From CAVYGM01 sp963768025 (GTDB lineage Bacteria; Bacteroidota; Bacteroidia; Cytophagales; Spirosomataceae), in the NCBI GenBank assembly GCA_963768025.1, contig CAVYGM010000031.1, forward strand, positions 58,076 through 122,075: DNA of 64,000 nt, given 5' to 3'. The position numbers and the translations under genes are program-made. The notes beneath the pieces are model-generated. The model searched no databases, was not told the DNA's origin, and saw only the letters and a program-made list of their open reading frames with translations. Within the stretch, counting starts at the first letter, position 1. Every line of letters starts with the position of its first letter. Shown one piece after another: positions 8,814-17,800 of this stretch.

Positions 8814-9350
8814 ATGAAAAATATCTTCTTTGACTCCTGGGAAAGTATTATCCGCATGATCATCATCACCATCCTGGCTTATGCCAGCCTGATTATCATG
8901 CTGCGCGTGTCGGGGAAACGTACCCTTTCCAAAATGAACGCCTTTGACTTTATCGTGACCATTGCCCTGGGTTCTACACTGGCTACCGTGATTTTGAGCA
9001 AAAATGTGGCCCTTCTGGATGGATTGCTGGCGTTTTTTCTGTTGATTTTTCTTCAATATAGCATCACCTGGCTCTCGGTTAGGTACAAAAAAGTAAAACA
9101 GGTCATCACCAGCGACCCTACTCTCCTGGTCTATAAAGGGGAGGTACTTCACGGAACTTTGAAAAAAGAACGCATCACCCTGGAAGAAATCTACGTAGCG
9201 GCCCGTCAGCAGGGTCTATTGAAGCTGGATGATATACACGCCGTTGTTCTGGAAACGACGGGCTCCCTCAATATTATACCCAACGGAAAAGAGTCAGAAG
9301 AGGACAGCCATTCGAAGAGTTCCATGCAGGATGTGATCAACTACCCCTGA
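8814..9350 (+). CDS. DUF421 (YetF/YrbG-like) membrane protein
   Basis: A 178-residue protein with three N-terminal membrane helices (about 16-36, 45-62, 67-86) and a cytoplasmic C-terminal domain. Family signatures are MLRVSGKRTLSKMNAFDFIVTIALGS and, after the helices, SDPTLLVYKGEVLHGTLKKERITLEEIYVAARQQGLLKLDDIHAVVLETTGSLNII. In the Bacillus YetF branch these proteins influence spore membrane or stress physiology; elsewhere the function is unknown. Length is slightly shorter than YetF (about 230), as is common in Bacteroidota. Confidence 0.85.
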   Translation: MKNIFFDSWESIIRMIIITILAYASLIIMLRVSGKRTLSKMNAFDFIVTIALGSTLATVILSKNVALLDGLLAFFLLIFLQYSITWLSVRYKKVKQVITSDPTLLVYKGEVLHGTLKKERITLEEIYVAARQQGLLKLDDIHAVVLETTGSLNIIPNGKESEEDSHSKSSMQDVINYP

Positions 9351-9453
9351 TTTTTCAGTAGCTTTATGGTTGATTCTGTTTCCAGAGGGATGCCACGAGG
9401 GGTTGATGGTAATTGGGTCTGATTGTGAGTAAAATTTTTACTTATTCGTATCC

Positions 9454-9918
9454 ATGAACCCTGTTTTCAAAAAACTCAATTACAAAAATCAGCCCGAAAT
9501 AACAGTCCTTAACGCGCCGGAAACTTTTGAGGAAAGGCTCCGTGGCCTCCCCGATGAAACAACCCTTCTACACACCATTACGGATACTCCGGTGAGTTTT
9601 GTACTAGCTTTTGTAACAAAAAAAAGTGAGATCGAGGCCCTTATTCCCCGATTGGCCCCATTGCTGGAAGGAGATGCCCTCCTGTGGATGTGCTATCCCA
9701 AGGGTACCTCTAGGCGCTACACCTGCGATTTCAATCGGGATACGGGCTGGGCAATTTTAGGGCAATTCGGCCTGGAACCTGTGCGTATGGTAGCCATCGA
9801 CGAAGACTGGAGCGCTCTGCGGTTTCGGAAAGTAGCCTATATCAAAAAAATGACCCGGAACTTTGGAGCGCTGTCGGAGGAGGGTAAAATCAAATCGGGA
9901 CAAAATATCAATTCATGA
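9454..9918 (+). CDS. uncharacterised conserved protein (DUF3052-like), first gene of the nitrilase unit
   Basis: A 154-residue soluble protein. The recognisable core is LLWMCYPKGTSRRYTCDFNRDTGW...EPVRMVAIDEDWSALRFRKV, a pattern shared by a widespread bacterial family of unknown function; I associate it with DUF3052-type proteins but cannot confirm this. Its stop overlaps the start of the nitrilase gene (ATGA), so the two are translationally coupled. The C-terminal 20 residues are Lys-rich and probably flexible. Confidence 0.65.
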   Translation: MNPVFKKLNYKNQPEITVLNAPETFEERLRGLPDETTLLHTITDTPVSFVLAFVTKKSEIEALIPRLAPLLEGDALLWMCYPKGTSRRYTCDFNRDTGWAILGQFGLEPVRMVAIDEDWSALRFRKVAYIKKMTRNFGALSEEGKIKSGQNINS

Positions 9919-10839
9919 ATCTTCAATCCGCAAAGGTAGGGGTGGTACAAGCCACGCCGGTTATTTTTGATCTCGAAGCCAGTATCCAAAAAGTAGTGGA
10001 GTGGATCGAACGTGGGCATCGGGAAGGATGCCAACTGCTACTTTTTCCGGAGTCGTTTCTGCCGGGCTATCCGCGGGGGTTGCGCTTCGACGCCCAGGTA
10101 GGGCGGCGATCGGAAGCCAGCCGCTCCACCTGGCTCGACTACTGGACCAACAGCGTGGACACCACCTCCGGTGTCCTTGACCCCATCAAAGGGGCGATAC
10201 AAGCCACCGGAATGTTTGTAGCGCTGGGCGTAACCGAACGAGAGGCTATCGGCGGTTCGCTCTATTGTTCGTTGCTGTACTTTGGTCCGGAGGGTACCTT
10301 ACTGGGTACTCACCGCAAGCTCAAACCCACCGGCCTGGAACGGTACGTGTGGGCCGAGGGGGACGGGCGTACCCTGCATACCTACGCTACGTCCCTGGGA
10401 CGGATCGGAGGACTTATCTGCTGGGAAAACTACATGCCCCTGGCCCGGATGGCCATGTACCAAAAAGGCGTGGAGATCTACCTCGCCCCTACTGCCGATG
10501 CCCGGGAGTCGTGGCAAAGCACCATGCAGCACGTGGCGCTGGAAGGCCGGTGTTTTGTACTAGCCAGCAATCAGTTTGTCCGAAAATCCGATTACCCGGA
10601 GCGCTACCAGGAGGAGCTCCGGGATGAACCGGACATCATGTCGGGGGGGGGGGAGTGTGATTATTTCTCCTATGGGCAAAGTACTCGCCGGCCCACTCTG
10701 GAACGAAGAAGGATTGCTGACCGCCGAGTTGGATTTTGCGGTTCTGGCTAAAAGCAAGCTGGATTTTGACGTAGTGGGACATTATGCCCGACCGGATGTA
10801 TTTCATTTTGAGGTGGCAGGACAGCCAGAAACGCTTTGA
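9915..10839 (+). CDS. nitrilase-superfamily amidohydrolase, frame broken at an 11-G run
   Basis: Catalytic triad residues are visible: Glu46 (FPESFLPGYP), Lys135 (HRKLKPTG) and Cys169 (GLICWENYMP). ICWENY is the signature of true nitrilase branches that hydrolyse nitriles to acids. The frame is lost at the G run 10643-10653; with ten Gs the protein continues S-G-G-G-SVIISPMGKVLAGPLWNEEG to a stop at 10839, giving about 308 residues, the normal family length. As sequenced it ends early at 10751 with an unrelated tail. The break is either a homopolymer sequencing error or a slippage site. The 5' end overlaps the preceding gene by four bases. Confidence 0.82.
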
Positions 10840-10852
10840 AGGATGGTTATGA

Positions 10853-10905
10853 TTTTAAAAAACCGCGAAGACGCCAGGGCGCTAAGAGGAGATTCGCGTT
10901 AGGTG
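10853..10905. repeat. dispersed CGCGAAGACGC-type repeat fragment
   Basis: The stretch AACCGCGAAGACGCCAGGGC and the following GCTAAGAGGAGATTCGCG resemble the family of short 'cgcgaagacgcgaag' elements seen scattered between genes in many environmental bacteria. A related 'cgcagag' block occurs at 39366-39464. No coding role. Confidence 0.4.
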
Positions 10906-10922
10906 TAGGAATATTATAAAAA

Positions 10923-10951
10923 GGCGCGGAGTCTTTACGAAACTCCGCGCC
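10923..10951. terminator. strong hairpin between nitrilase and iorB
   Basis: GGCGCGGAGT pairs perfectly with ACTCCGCGCC around a 9-nt loop, flanked by A and T-rich sequence. It lies between two converging genes and probably serves both. Confidence 0.75.
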
Positions 10952-11034
10952 TTCGGATGCAAAAAATGATTTCTTTTCCAGAAGCCTCCCCCATTCAGAA
11001 TTCAAAAATCATAATCCAGAATTTGGTGGCCTTT

Positions 11035-13248
11035 CTACCCAATTTTCTTTAAATCCACTGGCAGGGAGCGTACCCGGACACCGGTGGCGGAAAATATGGC
11101 ATTGCAGAGGGCCGGTGCCATGGGCGGCAGGCCAGGCTCCCCCACTCCACCAGGATCGTTCTCGTTTTCTACAATATGAATCTCTACCTTGGGCATTTCG
11201 TCCATACGAAGCACCTGGTACTGGTGAAAATTCGATTGCTGGGCTTTGCCGTTGACAAAGGTAATGGCCGGTTTGGTTGCGGCCGAGATTCCCATCACGA
11301 TGTTCCCCTCGGTCTGGGCGCGGACATTGTCAGGATTGACGTACATGCCACAATCCAGCACCGTCACGACCCGGTCAATCACCACACCGGTCCCCTGTTT
11401 CCTGACAAAAACGGCGTGGGCGCACACACTGCCGAAGGTTTTGGCAATAGCTACCCCTTTGCCCATTCCGGCGGGTAGTTTGACGTTCCAGTCCGATTTC
11501 TGTTCCAGAGTTTTTAGTACATTCAGGAAGCGGGCATCCTCTTTCAGAAGTTCCATCCGGGCTGCCAGCGGGTCTCTCCCAGCCGCCAGGGCCAGTTCGT
11601 CTACAAAGCACTCGTGGCCGAAGCTACTGTTGGAAGGGTAGACAGATCGCCACCAGACGATGGGAATGTCAGTCTTTACCCTGGTAAACCCTACCTTCAT
11701 ATTCGGAAAAGCATAGGGGCTCTCCTCGTGCTTGATGGCTTCACCAGCCCAGTCGTCCGGCTTTCCTTCTTCAAACGACTGAAACACCTGACCCGAAATG
11801 GATTCGCCCAAAAGCGTGTGCTCAAAAGCGATGATGTTCCCACTGGCATCCACGCCGCCCCGCATGGCGCTCAGCATAGCCGGGCGAAAGGGCCCTTGCT
11901 GAATATCATCTTCGCGAGTCCAGATGACTTTTACCGGGGCTTTGGCGATTTTGGACAGATAAACGGCTTCTAAAACAAAATCCAGGTAGGCCTTTCGGCC
12001 AAAGGCACCGCCCAGAAAGGGTACATTGACCGTGACCTGCTCGGGTTTGATCCCCAGATACTGCGAAATCTCCCCGATGGCGGCGTCCGGGCCCTGCACT
12101 GGAGCCCATATTTCACAACTACCGTCTTCCTTTACGTGAGCCACTGCCACTTCGGGTTCCATGGGCGCGTGGGCCAGTAGGGGTGTTTCGTATAGCGCTT
12201 CCAGCTTTTTGGCGGCCCCGCTAATAGCGGTACCCACACTTCCAATGGTGGTGTAGGCGGGAGCGTCCTTACCCACGGCTGCCCGCAGCTGGGCAGAATA
12301 GGCCGCTGAATCCATTTTGGCCGGAAAGTCGCCGTTGTCCCATTGGATTTTTAAGGCTTTGCGTCCTTGCAAAGCCGCCCAATAAGAGTCCGCCAGAACG
12401 GCCACACTTTCGCACGCTTTGTAGGGTAGCTTCCGTTCGGCTTTGGTGGCCATTCGGAAGCCGGGGACTTTTCGGGCACCACTATCGTCAAATGATACCA
12501 CTTTTCCATGAATCACCGGACTCCGCTCAATGGAGGCATAGAGCATGCCCGGTACCTCTATATCCATCCCAAACTCCGCCTGGCCCGTCACCTTGGAAGG
12601 TACTTCGGGGCGGGGCAGGGCTTTACCCAGAATTTTGAAATCCTTTTTGGCTTTTAACGGAAGGTCTTTGGGTACTTCCAAGACGGAAGCCTGCTCCACC
12701 AGATCCCCGTAACTTAGCGATTTGCCGGATGGTCTATGGATTACTTTCCCCAGCTGGGCGTAGCAATCGGCTTTGGGTACTTTCCATTCGTTGGACGCAG
12801 CCTGAATGAACATCTCACGGGCAGCGGCACCGGCCTGCCGCAGGCGCTTCCAGCCGCTGCTCACGGTGCTGCTCCCCCCGGATACTTGTCCGCCATACTT
12901 TCGAAGGCCATCCGACTGGCGAATTTTGATCTGATCCAGGGACACTTCCAGTTCCTCGGCTACCATCATCGGCACGGCCTGCCAGGTGGCCTGGCCCATA
13001 TCGGGCCGGTGATTGATGAGCGTAATGCCGCCGGCATTGTCTATCACAATGAACGGATGCAGTTCAAAAGAAAGCAACGTAGCGCTACCCGCTGCCTGTT
13101 CATCGGACAAATTGACGAGTCGTTCGGATCTCCCCTTTCCCTGGGCCGAGAACCCAAGCACGAGCCCGGCTCCCGACAAGCCGGCAATCCGCAGGAAATC
13201 ACGGCGGTTGGCCGTGGTAATTGTCTTATTTTTCTCCTGTGAAGCCAT
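11035..13248 (-). CDS. iorB: molybdopterin-binding subunit of an isoquinoline 1-oxidoreductase (IorB)-type aldehyde/xanthine dehydrogenase
   Basis: A 737-residue large subunit with a twin-arginine signal (NRRDFLRIAGLSGAGLVLGF), so the folded cofactor enzyme is exported. After the signal come the duplicated cofactor-binding domains seen in IorB-type subunits (DMGQATWQAVPMMVAEELEV; KVTGQAEFGMDIEVPGMLYASIERSP hammerhead; GGAFGRKAYLDFVLEAVYLSK; VWWRSVYPSNSSFGHECFVDELA; GGVGEPGLPPMAPALCNAIF with the conserved GVGEPG active-site Glu). These subunits bind a molybdenum-pterin cytosine dinucleotide and hydroxylate aldehydes or N-heterocycles. The 5' end overlaps the small Fe-S subunit gene by 23 bp. 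Substrate not predictable. Confidence 0.88.
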   Translation of the reverse strand: MASQEKNKTITTANRRDFLRIAGLSGAGLVLGFSAQGKGRSERLVNLSDEQAAGSATLLSFELHPFIVIDNAGGITLINHRPDMGQATWQAVPMMVAEELEVSLDQIKIRQSDGLRKYGGQVSGGSSTVSSGWKRLRQAGAAAREMFIQAASNEWKVPKADCYAQLGKVIHRPSGKSLSYGDLVEQASVLEVPKDLPLKAKKDFKILGKALPRPEVPSKVTGQAEFGMDIEVPGMLYASIERSPVIHGKVVSFDDSGARKVPGFRMATKAERKLPYKACESVAVLADSYWAALQGRKALKIQWDNGDFPAKMDSAAYSAQLRAAVGKDAPAYTTIGSVGTAISGAAKKLEALYETPLLAHAPMEPEVAVAHVKEDGSCEIWAPVQGPDAAIGEISQYLGIKPEQVTVNVPFLGGAFGRKAYLDFVLEAVYLSKIAKAPVKVIWTREDDIQQGPFRPAMLSAMRGGVDASGNIIAFEHTLLGESISGQVFQSFEEGKPDDWAGEAIKHEESPYAFPNMKVGFTRVKTDIPIVWWRSVYPSNSSFGHECFVDELALAAGRDPLAARMELLKEDARFLNVLKTLEQKSDWNVKLPAGMGKGVAIAKTFGSVCAHAVFVRKQGTGVVIDRVVTVLDCGMYVNPDNVRAQTEGNIVMGISAATKPAITFVNGKAQQSNFHQYQVLRMDEMPKVEIHIVENENDPGGVGEPGLPPMAPALCNAIFSATGVRVRSLPVDLKKIG

Positions 13249-13732
13249 TGTCTTTCGCCGGTTTAGGTTGAGCTGTGTTTTGAGAGGCTTTGTGAATGGC
13301 CGTTCTGATTCGCTGGTACGTGCCGCATCGGCAAATATTCCCGCGCATGGCCACGTCGATATCCTCGTCGGTAGGGTTGGGCTTGCTTTCCAGCAAAGCT
13401 ACCGCCGACATGATCTGCCCCGATTGGCAGTAGCCACACTGAGGTACTTGCTCTTCGATCCAGGCTTTCTGGACGGCATGCAGAGTGGCTTCGCTGCCAA
13501 TTCCCTCGATGGTGGTGATTTTTTTGCCGGCGGCGGCCGTCACCGGATACGAGCAGGAACGGGTGGGCTTCCCATCCACGTGAACCGTGCAGGCCCCGCA
13601 CTGGGATATACCACAGCCAAACTTGGTACCTTTCAGGCCCACTACATCCCGAATTACCCACAGCAAGGGCATGCGCGCATCCACGTCCACCTCGTGCGGC
13701 TTGCCGTTAACAAGTAGCGATATTACTGCCAT
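13226..13732 (-). CDS. iorA: [2Fe-2S] subunit of the molybdenum hydroxylase (IorA type)
   Basis: The start is taken at MAVISLLVNGKPHEVDVD, since that is the normal N-terminal strand of the family. The 168-residue protein has the plant-ferredoxin-type cluster motif CGISQCGACTVHVDGKPTRSC and the second cluster motif CGYCQSGQIM ... MRGNICRCGTYQRI. It passes electrons from the molybdenum site of IorB. It has no export signal of its own and probably travels with IorB through Tat. The two genes overlap, consistent with an obligate complex. Confidence 0.9.
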   Translation of the reverse strand: MAVISLLVNGKPHEVDVDARMPLLWVIRDVVGLKGTKFGCGISQCGACTVHVDGKPTRSCSYPVTAAAGKKITTIEGIGSEATLHAVQKAWIEEQVPQCGYCQSGQIMSAVALLESKPNPTDEDIDVAMRGNICRCGTYQRIRTAIHKASQNTAQPKPAKDNGFTGEK

Positions 13733-13858
13733 GTATTGAATAGTTTGAAATAGAATTTTCAAGAAAAACATCTAAAAGTACCCAATCGCCCGTTGGTTTG
13801 CAAGTCTTATTTGGTCACCGGAAAAGCCGGAAATCCGGGATCGGTGGAAAACAAAAAA

Positions 13859-13886
13859 AGGCAGAAACGTTTGCACGTTTCTGCCT
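13859..13886 (-). terminator. rho-independent terminator (minus strand)
   Basis: AGGCAGAAACG pairs with CGTTTCTGCCT around a 6-nt loop; reading on the minus strand it is followed by a TTTTTTTG run. It ends the small Gln-rich gene at 13960-14231 ahead of iorA. Confidence 0.85.
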
Positions 13887-13959
13887 CATTTCTCACAACA
13901 AATGAAAAATTACACTTTACTATCAACTATTCACCCGTTATGCGAAATTATCTTACACC

Positions 13960-14231
13960 CTATTCGCGGTCTTTGCCTCTATCGCTTTGGGACTGCTGCG
14001 TACGACGAGTTTCGTCATCGCGCTCTTCCCAGCCTTTGCTGTCGCGATCCTGATCCCCTTAGAACCCTGGTTGCGCTGCTCCTGCTGGCCCATTCCCGAC
14101 TGACGCTGCTCCTGCTGACGTCCTTCGTTGCCTTGAGATTGTGATTGACCACCTTTTTGTGGATTATTTTGCTGTTGCTGTGATCCTGGCTTGTTGCCAT
14201 GTTGATCCTTGTCCTTCTGCTGATTTTCCAT
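13960..14231 (-). CDS. small Gln/Asp/Arg-rich protein, one-base frame break
   Basis: The first 58 residues (MENQQKDKDQHGNKPGSQQQQ...) are a low-complexity Gln, Gly, Ser and Asn sequence. As sequenced the frame then turns into an uncharacteristic tail. If the C run 14055-14058 (G on the coding strand) had five bases instead of four, the protein continues KGDQDRDSKGWEERDDETRR and ends DRGKDRE at a TAG at 13960. That fits the composition far better. Such disordered polar proteins are common in Cytophagales; role unknown. A terminator follows. Confidence 0.6.
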
Positions 14232-14808
14232 TATTAAATCAAATTAAGAGTTTAGAAATAGTATTTAAGTACTAAATATTATTGATAAACAAATAAAACA
14301 ATTGGGCCACCAACTAAATCATACTTTGAATTTGCCAATTAGTGGACTAGGAGTTTTGTATTTTCCAAAAAATTTTATCTGCATATAGTTGATAAACAGA
14401 TGCTTAACCTACCCTATCTGATCATCTGGGTACTTGATGAGAGCCCTATACAATCAAAATGGATGAAGAAAGATTTTCACAGTTTTGAACTTTTCGTGAT
14501 ACATTATTCCCCACATACCTGGATAAGAGTAAATGGCACACTCTTTGATGCAGAAAAGACCTGCTTGATCCCACCTAAGGACAGTTAACCGAACTCCTTG
14601 AAACGAATGCTAAAATATTACTAGTACTTGATTATCTTGCAATTACATAGCATTCCTTTTCAATTTCACCATGGATTAGCTGGTTGCCATTACGCAACCC
14701 AGCCCGCACGCATTAGCCTATCCAGTGGGTAGTTTATTCTGGTTTTCCATGACCTGCTTGGAGGCAACAAAGGAGAGCAGTTGGATACCGGCGTATTTAT
14801 CCATCCAC
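14232..14808. other. intergenic region, nothing recognised
   Basis: About 580 bp, AT-rich, between two minus-strand genes. A 62-codon plus-strand frame at 14400-14588 has no family resemblance and no good start context. Confidence 0.4.
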
Positions 14809-17800
14809 CTATTTCACCACAATCACCTTTTTGTACTGGACGCGGCTAGTAGTGGGGGTTGCCTCTTTTTGCAGCAAAAGAATATAAGAGCCCACCGACT
14901 GAATCGGTAGCCTAATGACCTCCCGCTGTTCCCCTATTCCTCTCAGGCTTTTTTGCCATACTTCCCGTCCCTGCATATCAGTTACCTTCAATTCCGCCTT
15001 TCTGCCTTTTTCTACGTAAAAGTTGGCTTCAAACTCACCATTGTTGGGGTTAGGGGAAACCAGCAGGTCCTTGCCTTCAGAAACTGACAGTTCGGCCACC
15101 CCAATCCTGGTGGCGTCGTTGCCTACACATAGCTGCCGGAAGCAGATGTACCCCCCCCCGCTGGCCAGCTCCACGGTGTTGTTGCCGGCAATAAAGGTGA
15201 AGCTGCCGATGGCTCTTTCCACGTAGGATAGGTCACCCGGCGTTTGGGGCAGGTCAAAGGTTTGCCAACTCCCCCCGTTGATACGCATTCTCCCCCCGCC
15301 GGGGCCTTCATGAGCACGGTAAGTGAGCCGGACGGGAAAAGCACCACCGCTCGGTAAGTCAAGGGTGTAGGTTTTGATCTCGGAAGAGTTTCCTGAACAT
15401 TGGTCACCAAGAACAATGCATTTACCGACCGGGGGTTGTGACGTGACGGTGACGGTCACCTGGGCGGTCTGGTTGTTGCATCCGCTCTTGCTCAGCGTAA
15501 CGGTGTACACATGCGGTCCCGGCGTGGTGGGTGCGGTGATCGTGCAACCCGGCGTAGCGCAGCTGGCCCCGGGGCCACTCCACTGGTAGCTCACGCCGGC
15601 GCACCCGCTGCCCGTGCAGGAGGAAGCCAGCGTCACCGTGCCGCCCGGAGCGGCGTTGATCGTGGAAGGGTTGGCGGATGCTGCAAAATTGCAATCCACA
15701 ACAGATGACCCCACGCACAGCTTCCGGAAGCAGATGTACCCCCCCCCGCTGGCCAGCTCCACGGTGTTGTTGCCCGCAGTGAAGGTGAAGTCGCCGATAG
15801 CCCTTTCCAGGTAGGAAAGGTCGCCCGGCGTCTGGGGCAGGTCAAAGGTCTGCCAGCTGCCCCCGTTGATACGCATCCGGCCCCCGCCGGGGCCTTCGTG
15901 GGCGCGGTAGGTGAGCCTGACGGGGAGGCTGCCCCCCGAGGCCAGGGTGAGGGTGTACGTCTTGACCTCCGAGGAGTTACCCGAGCACTGGTCGCCCTGA
16001 AGGGTGCATACTGTTTCCCCTGGACCTGGCTCAACGGTCACCGTCACGCTCCCCTGGGGGCCGGTGCAGCCGCTGGCCGTGCAGGTGGCCGTGTAGGTGG
16101 TGGTGCTGGCGGGGCTGACCACCCGGGAAGTACCCGTCGCCGGGCCGTGGCTCCAGGTCACCGTGCCCGCGCACCCGCTGGCCGTCAGCGTGCTGCCGCC
16201 GCCGGGGGGGATGGAGCTCGGGTTGGCCGTTAGCACGGGGGCCGGGGGGCAATTGTTCGCCACATTGACGGCCACCTGGGCGGTCTGGCTGTTGCACCCG
16301 CTCTTGCTCAGCGTAACGGTGTACACATGCGGTCCCGGCGTGGTGGGTGCGGTGATCGTGCAACCCGGCGTAGCGCAGCTGGCCCCGGTGCCGCTCCACT
16401 GGTAGCTCACGCCAGAGCACCCGCTGCCCGTGCAGGAGGAAGCCAGCGTCACCGTGCCGCCCGGAGCGGCGTTGATCGTGGAAGGGTTGGCGGATGCTGC
16501 AAAATTGCAATCCACAACAGATGACCCCACGCACAGCTTCCGGAAGCAGATGTACCCCCCCCCGCTGGCCAGCTCCACGGTGTTGTTGCCCGCAGTGAAG
16601 GTGAAGTCGCCGATAGCCCTTTCCAGGTAGGAAAGGTCGCCCGGCGTCTGGGGCAGGTCAAAGGTCTGCCAGCTGCCCCCGTTGATACGCATCCGGCCCC
16701 CGCCGGGGCCTTCGTGGGCGCGGTAGGTGAGCCTGACGGGGAGGCTGCCCCCCGAGGCCAGGGTGAGGGTGTACGTCTTGACCTCCGAGGAGTTACCCGA
16801 GCACTGGTCGCCCTGAAGGGTGCATACTGTTTCCCCTGGACCTGGCTCAACGGTCACCGTCACGCTCCCCTGGGGGCCGGTGCAGCCGCTGGCCGTGCAG
16901 GTGGCCGTGTAGGTGGTGGTGCTGGCGGGGCTGACCACCCGGGAAGTACCCGTCGCCGGGCCGTGGCTCCAGGTCACCGTGCCCGCGCACCCGCTGGCCG
17001 TCAGCGTGCTGCCGCCGCCGGGGGGGATAGAGCTCGGGTTGGCCGTTAGCACGGGGGCCGGGGGGCAATTGTTCGCCACATTGACGGCCACCTGGGCGGT
17101 TTGGTTGTTGCACCCGGCCTTGCTCAGCGTCACGGTGTACACATGCGGTCCCGGCGTGGTGGGTGCGGTGATCGTGCAACCCGGCGTAGCGCAGCTGGCC
17201 CCGGTGCCGCTCCACTGGTAGCTCACCCCGGCGCACCCGCTGCCCGTGCAGGAGGAGGCCAGCGTCACCGTGCCGCCCGGAGCGGCGTTGATCGTGGAAG
17301 GGTTGGCGGATGCTGCAAAATTGCAATCCACAACAGATGACCCCACGCACAGCTTCCGGAAGCAGATGTACCCCCCCCCGCTGGCCAGCTCCACGGTGTT
17401 GTTGCCCGCAGTGAAGGTGAAGTCGCCGATAGCCCTTTCCAGGTAGGAAAGGTCGCCCGGCGTCTGGGGCAGGTCAAAGGTCTGCCAGCTGCCCCCGTTG
17501 ATACGCATCCGGCCCCCGCCGGGGCCTTCGTGGGCGCGGTAGGTGAGCCTGACGGGGAGGCTGCCCCCCGAGGCCAGGGTGAGGGTGTACGTCTTGACCT
17601 CCGAGGAGTTACCCGAGCACTGGTCGCCCTGAAGGGTGCATACTGTTTCCCCTGGACCTGGCTCAACGGTCACCGTCACGCTCCCCTGGGGGCCGGTGCA
17701 GCCGTTGGCCGTGCAGGTGGCCGTGTAGGTGGTGGTGCTGGCGGGGCTGACCACCCGGGAAGTACCCGTCGCCGGGCCGTGGCTCCAGGTCACCGTGCCC

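Noticed and set aside
11035..13732. IorAB considered as xanthine dehydrogenase XdhABC
   Set aside because: There is no FAD subunit, the large subunit has a Tat signal and IorB-like order, and the small subunit is a two-cluster IorA type.
14400..14588. 62-codon frame
   Set aside because: No family resemblance and an isolated position without promoter or terminator; probably random.
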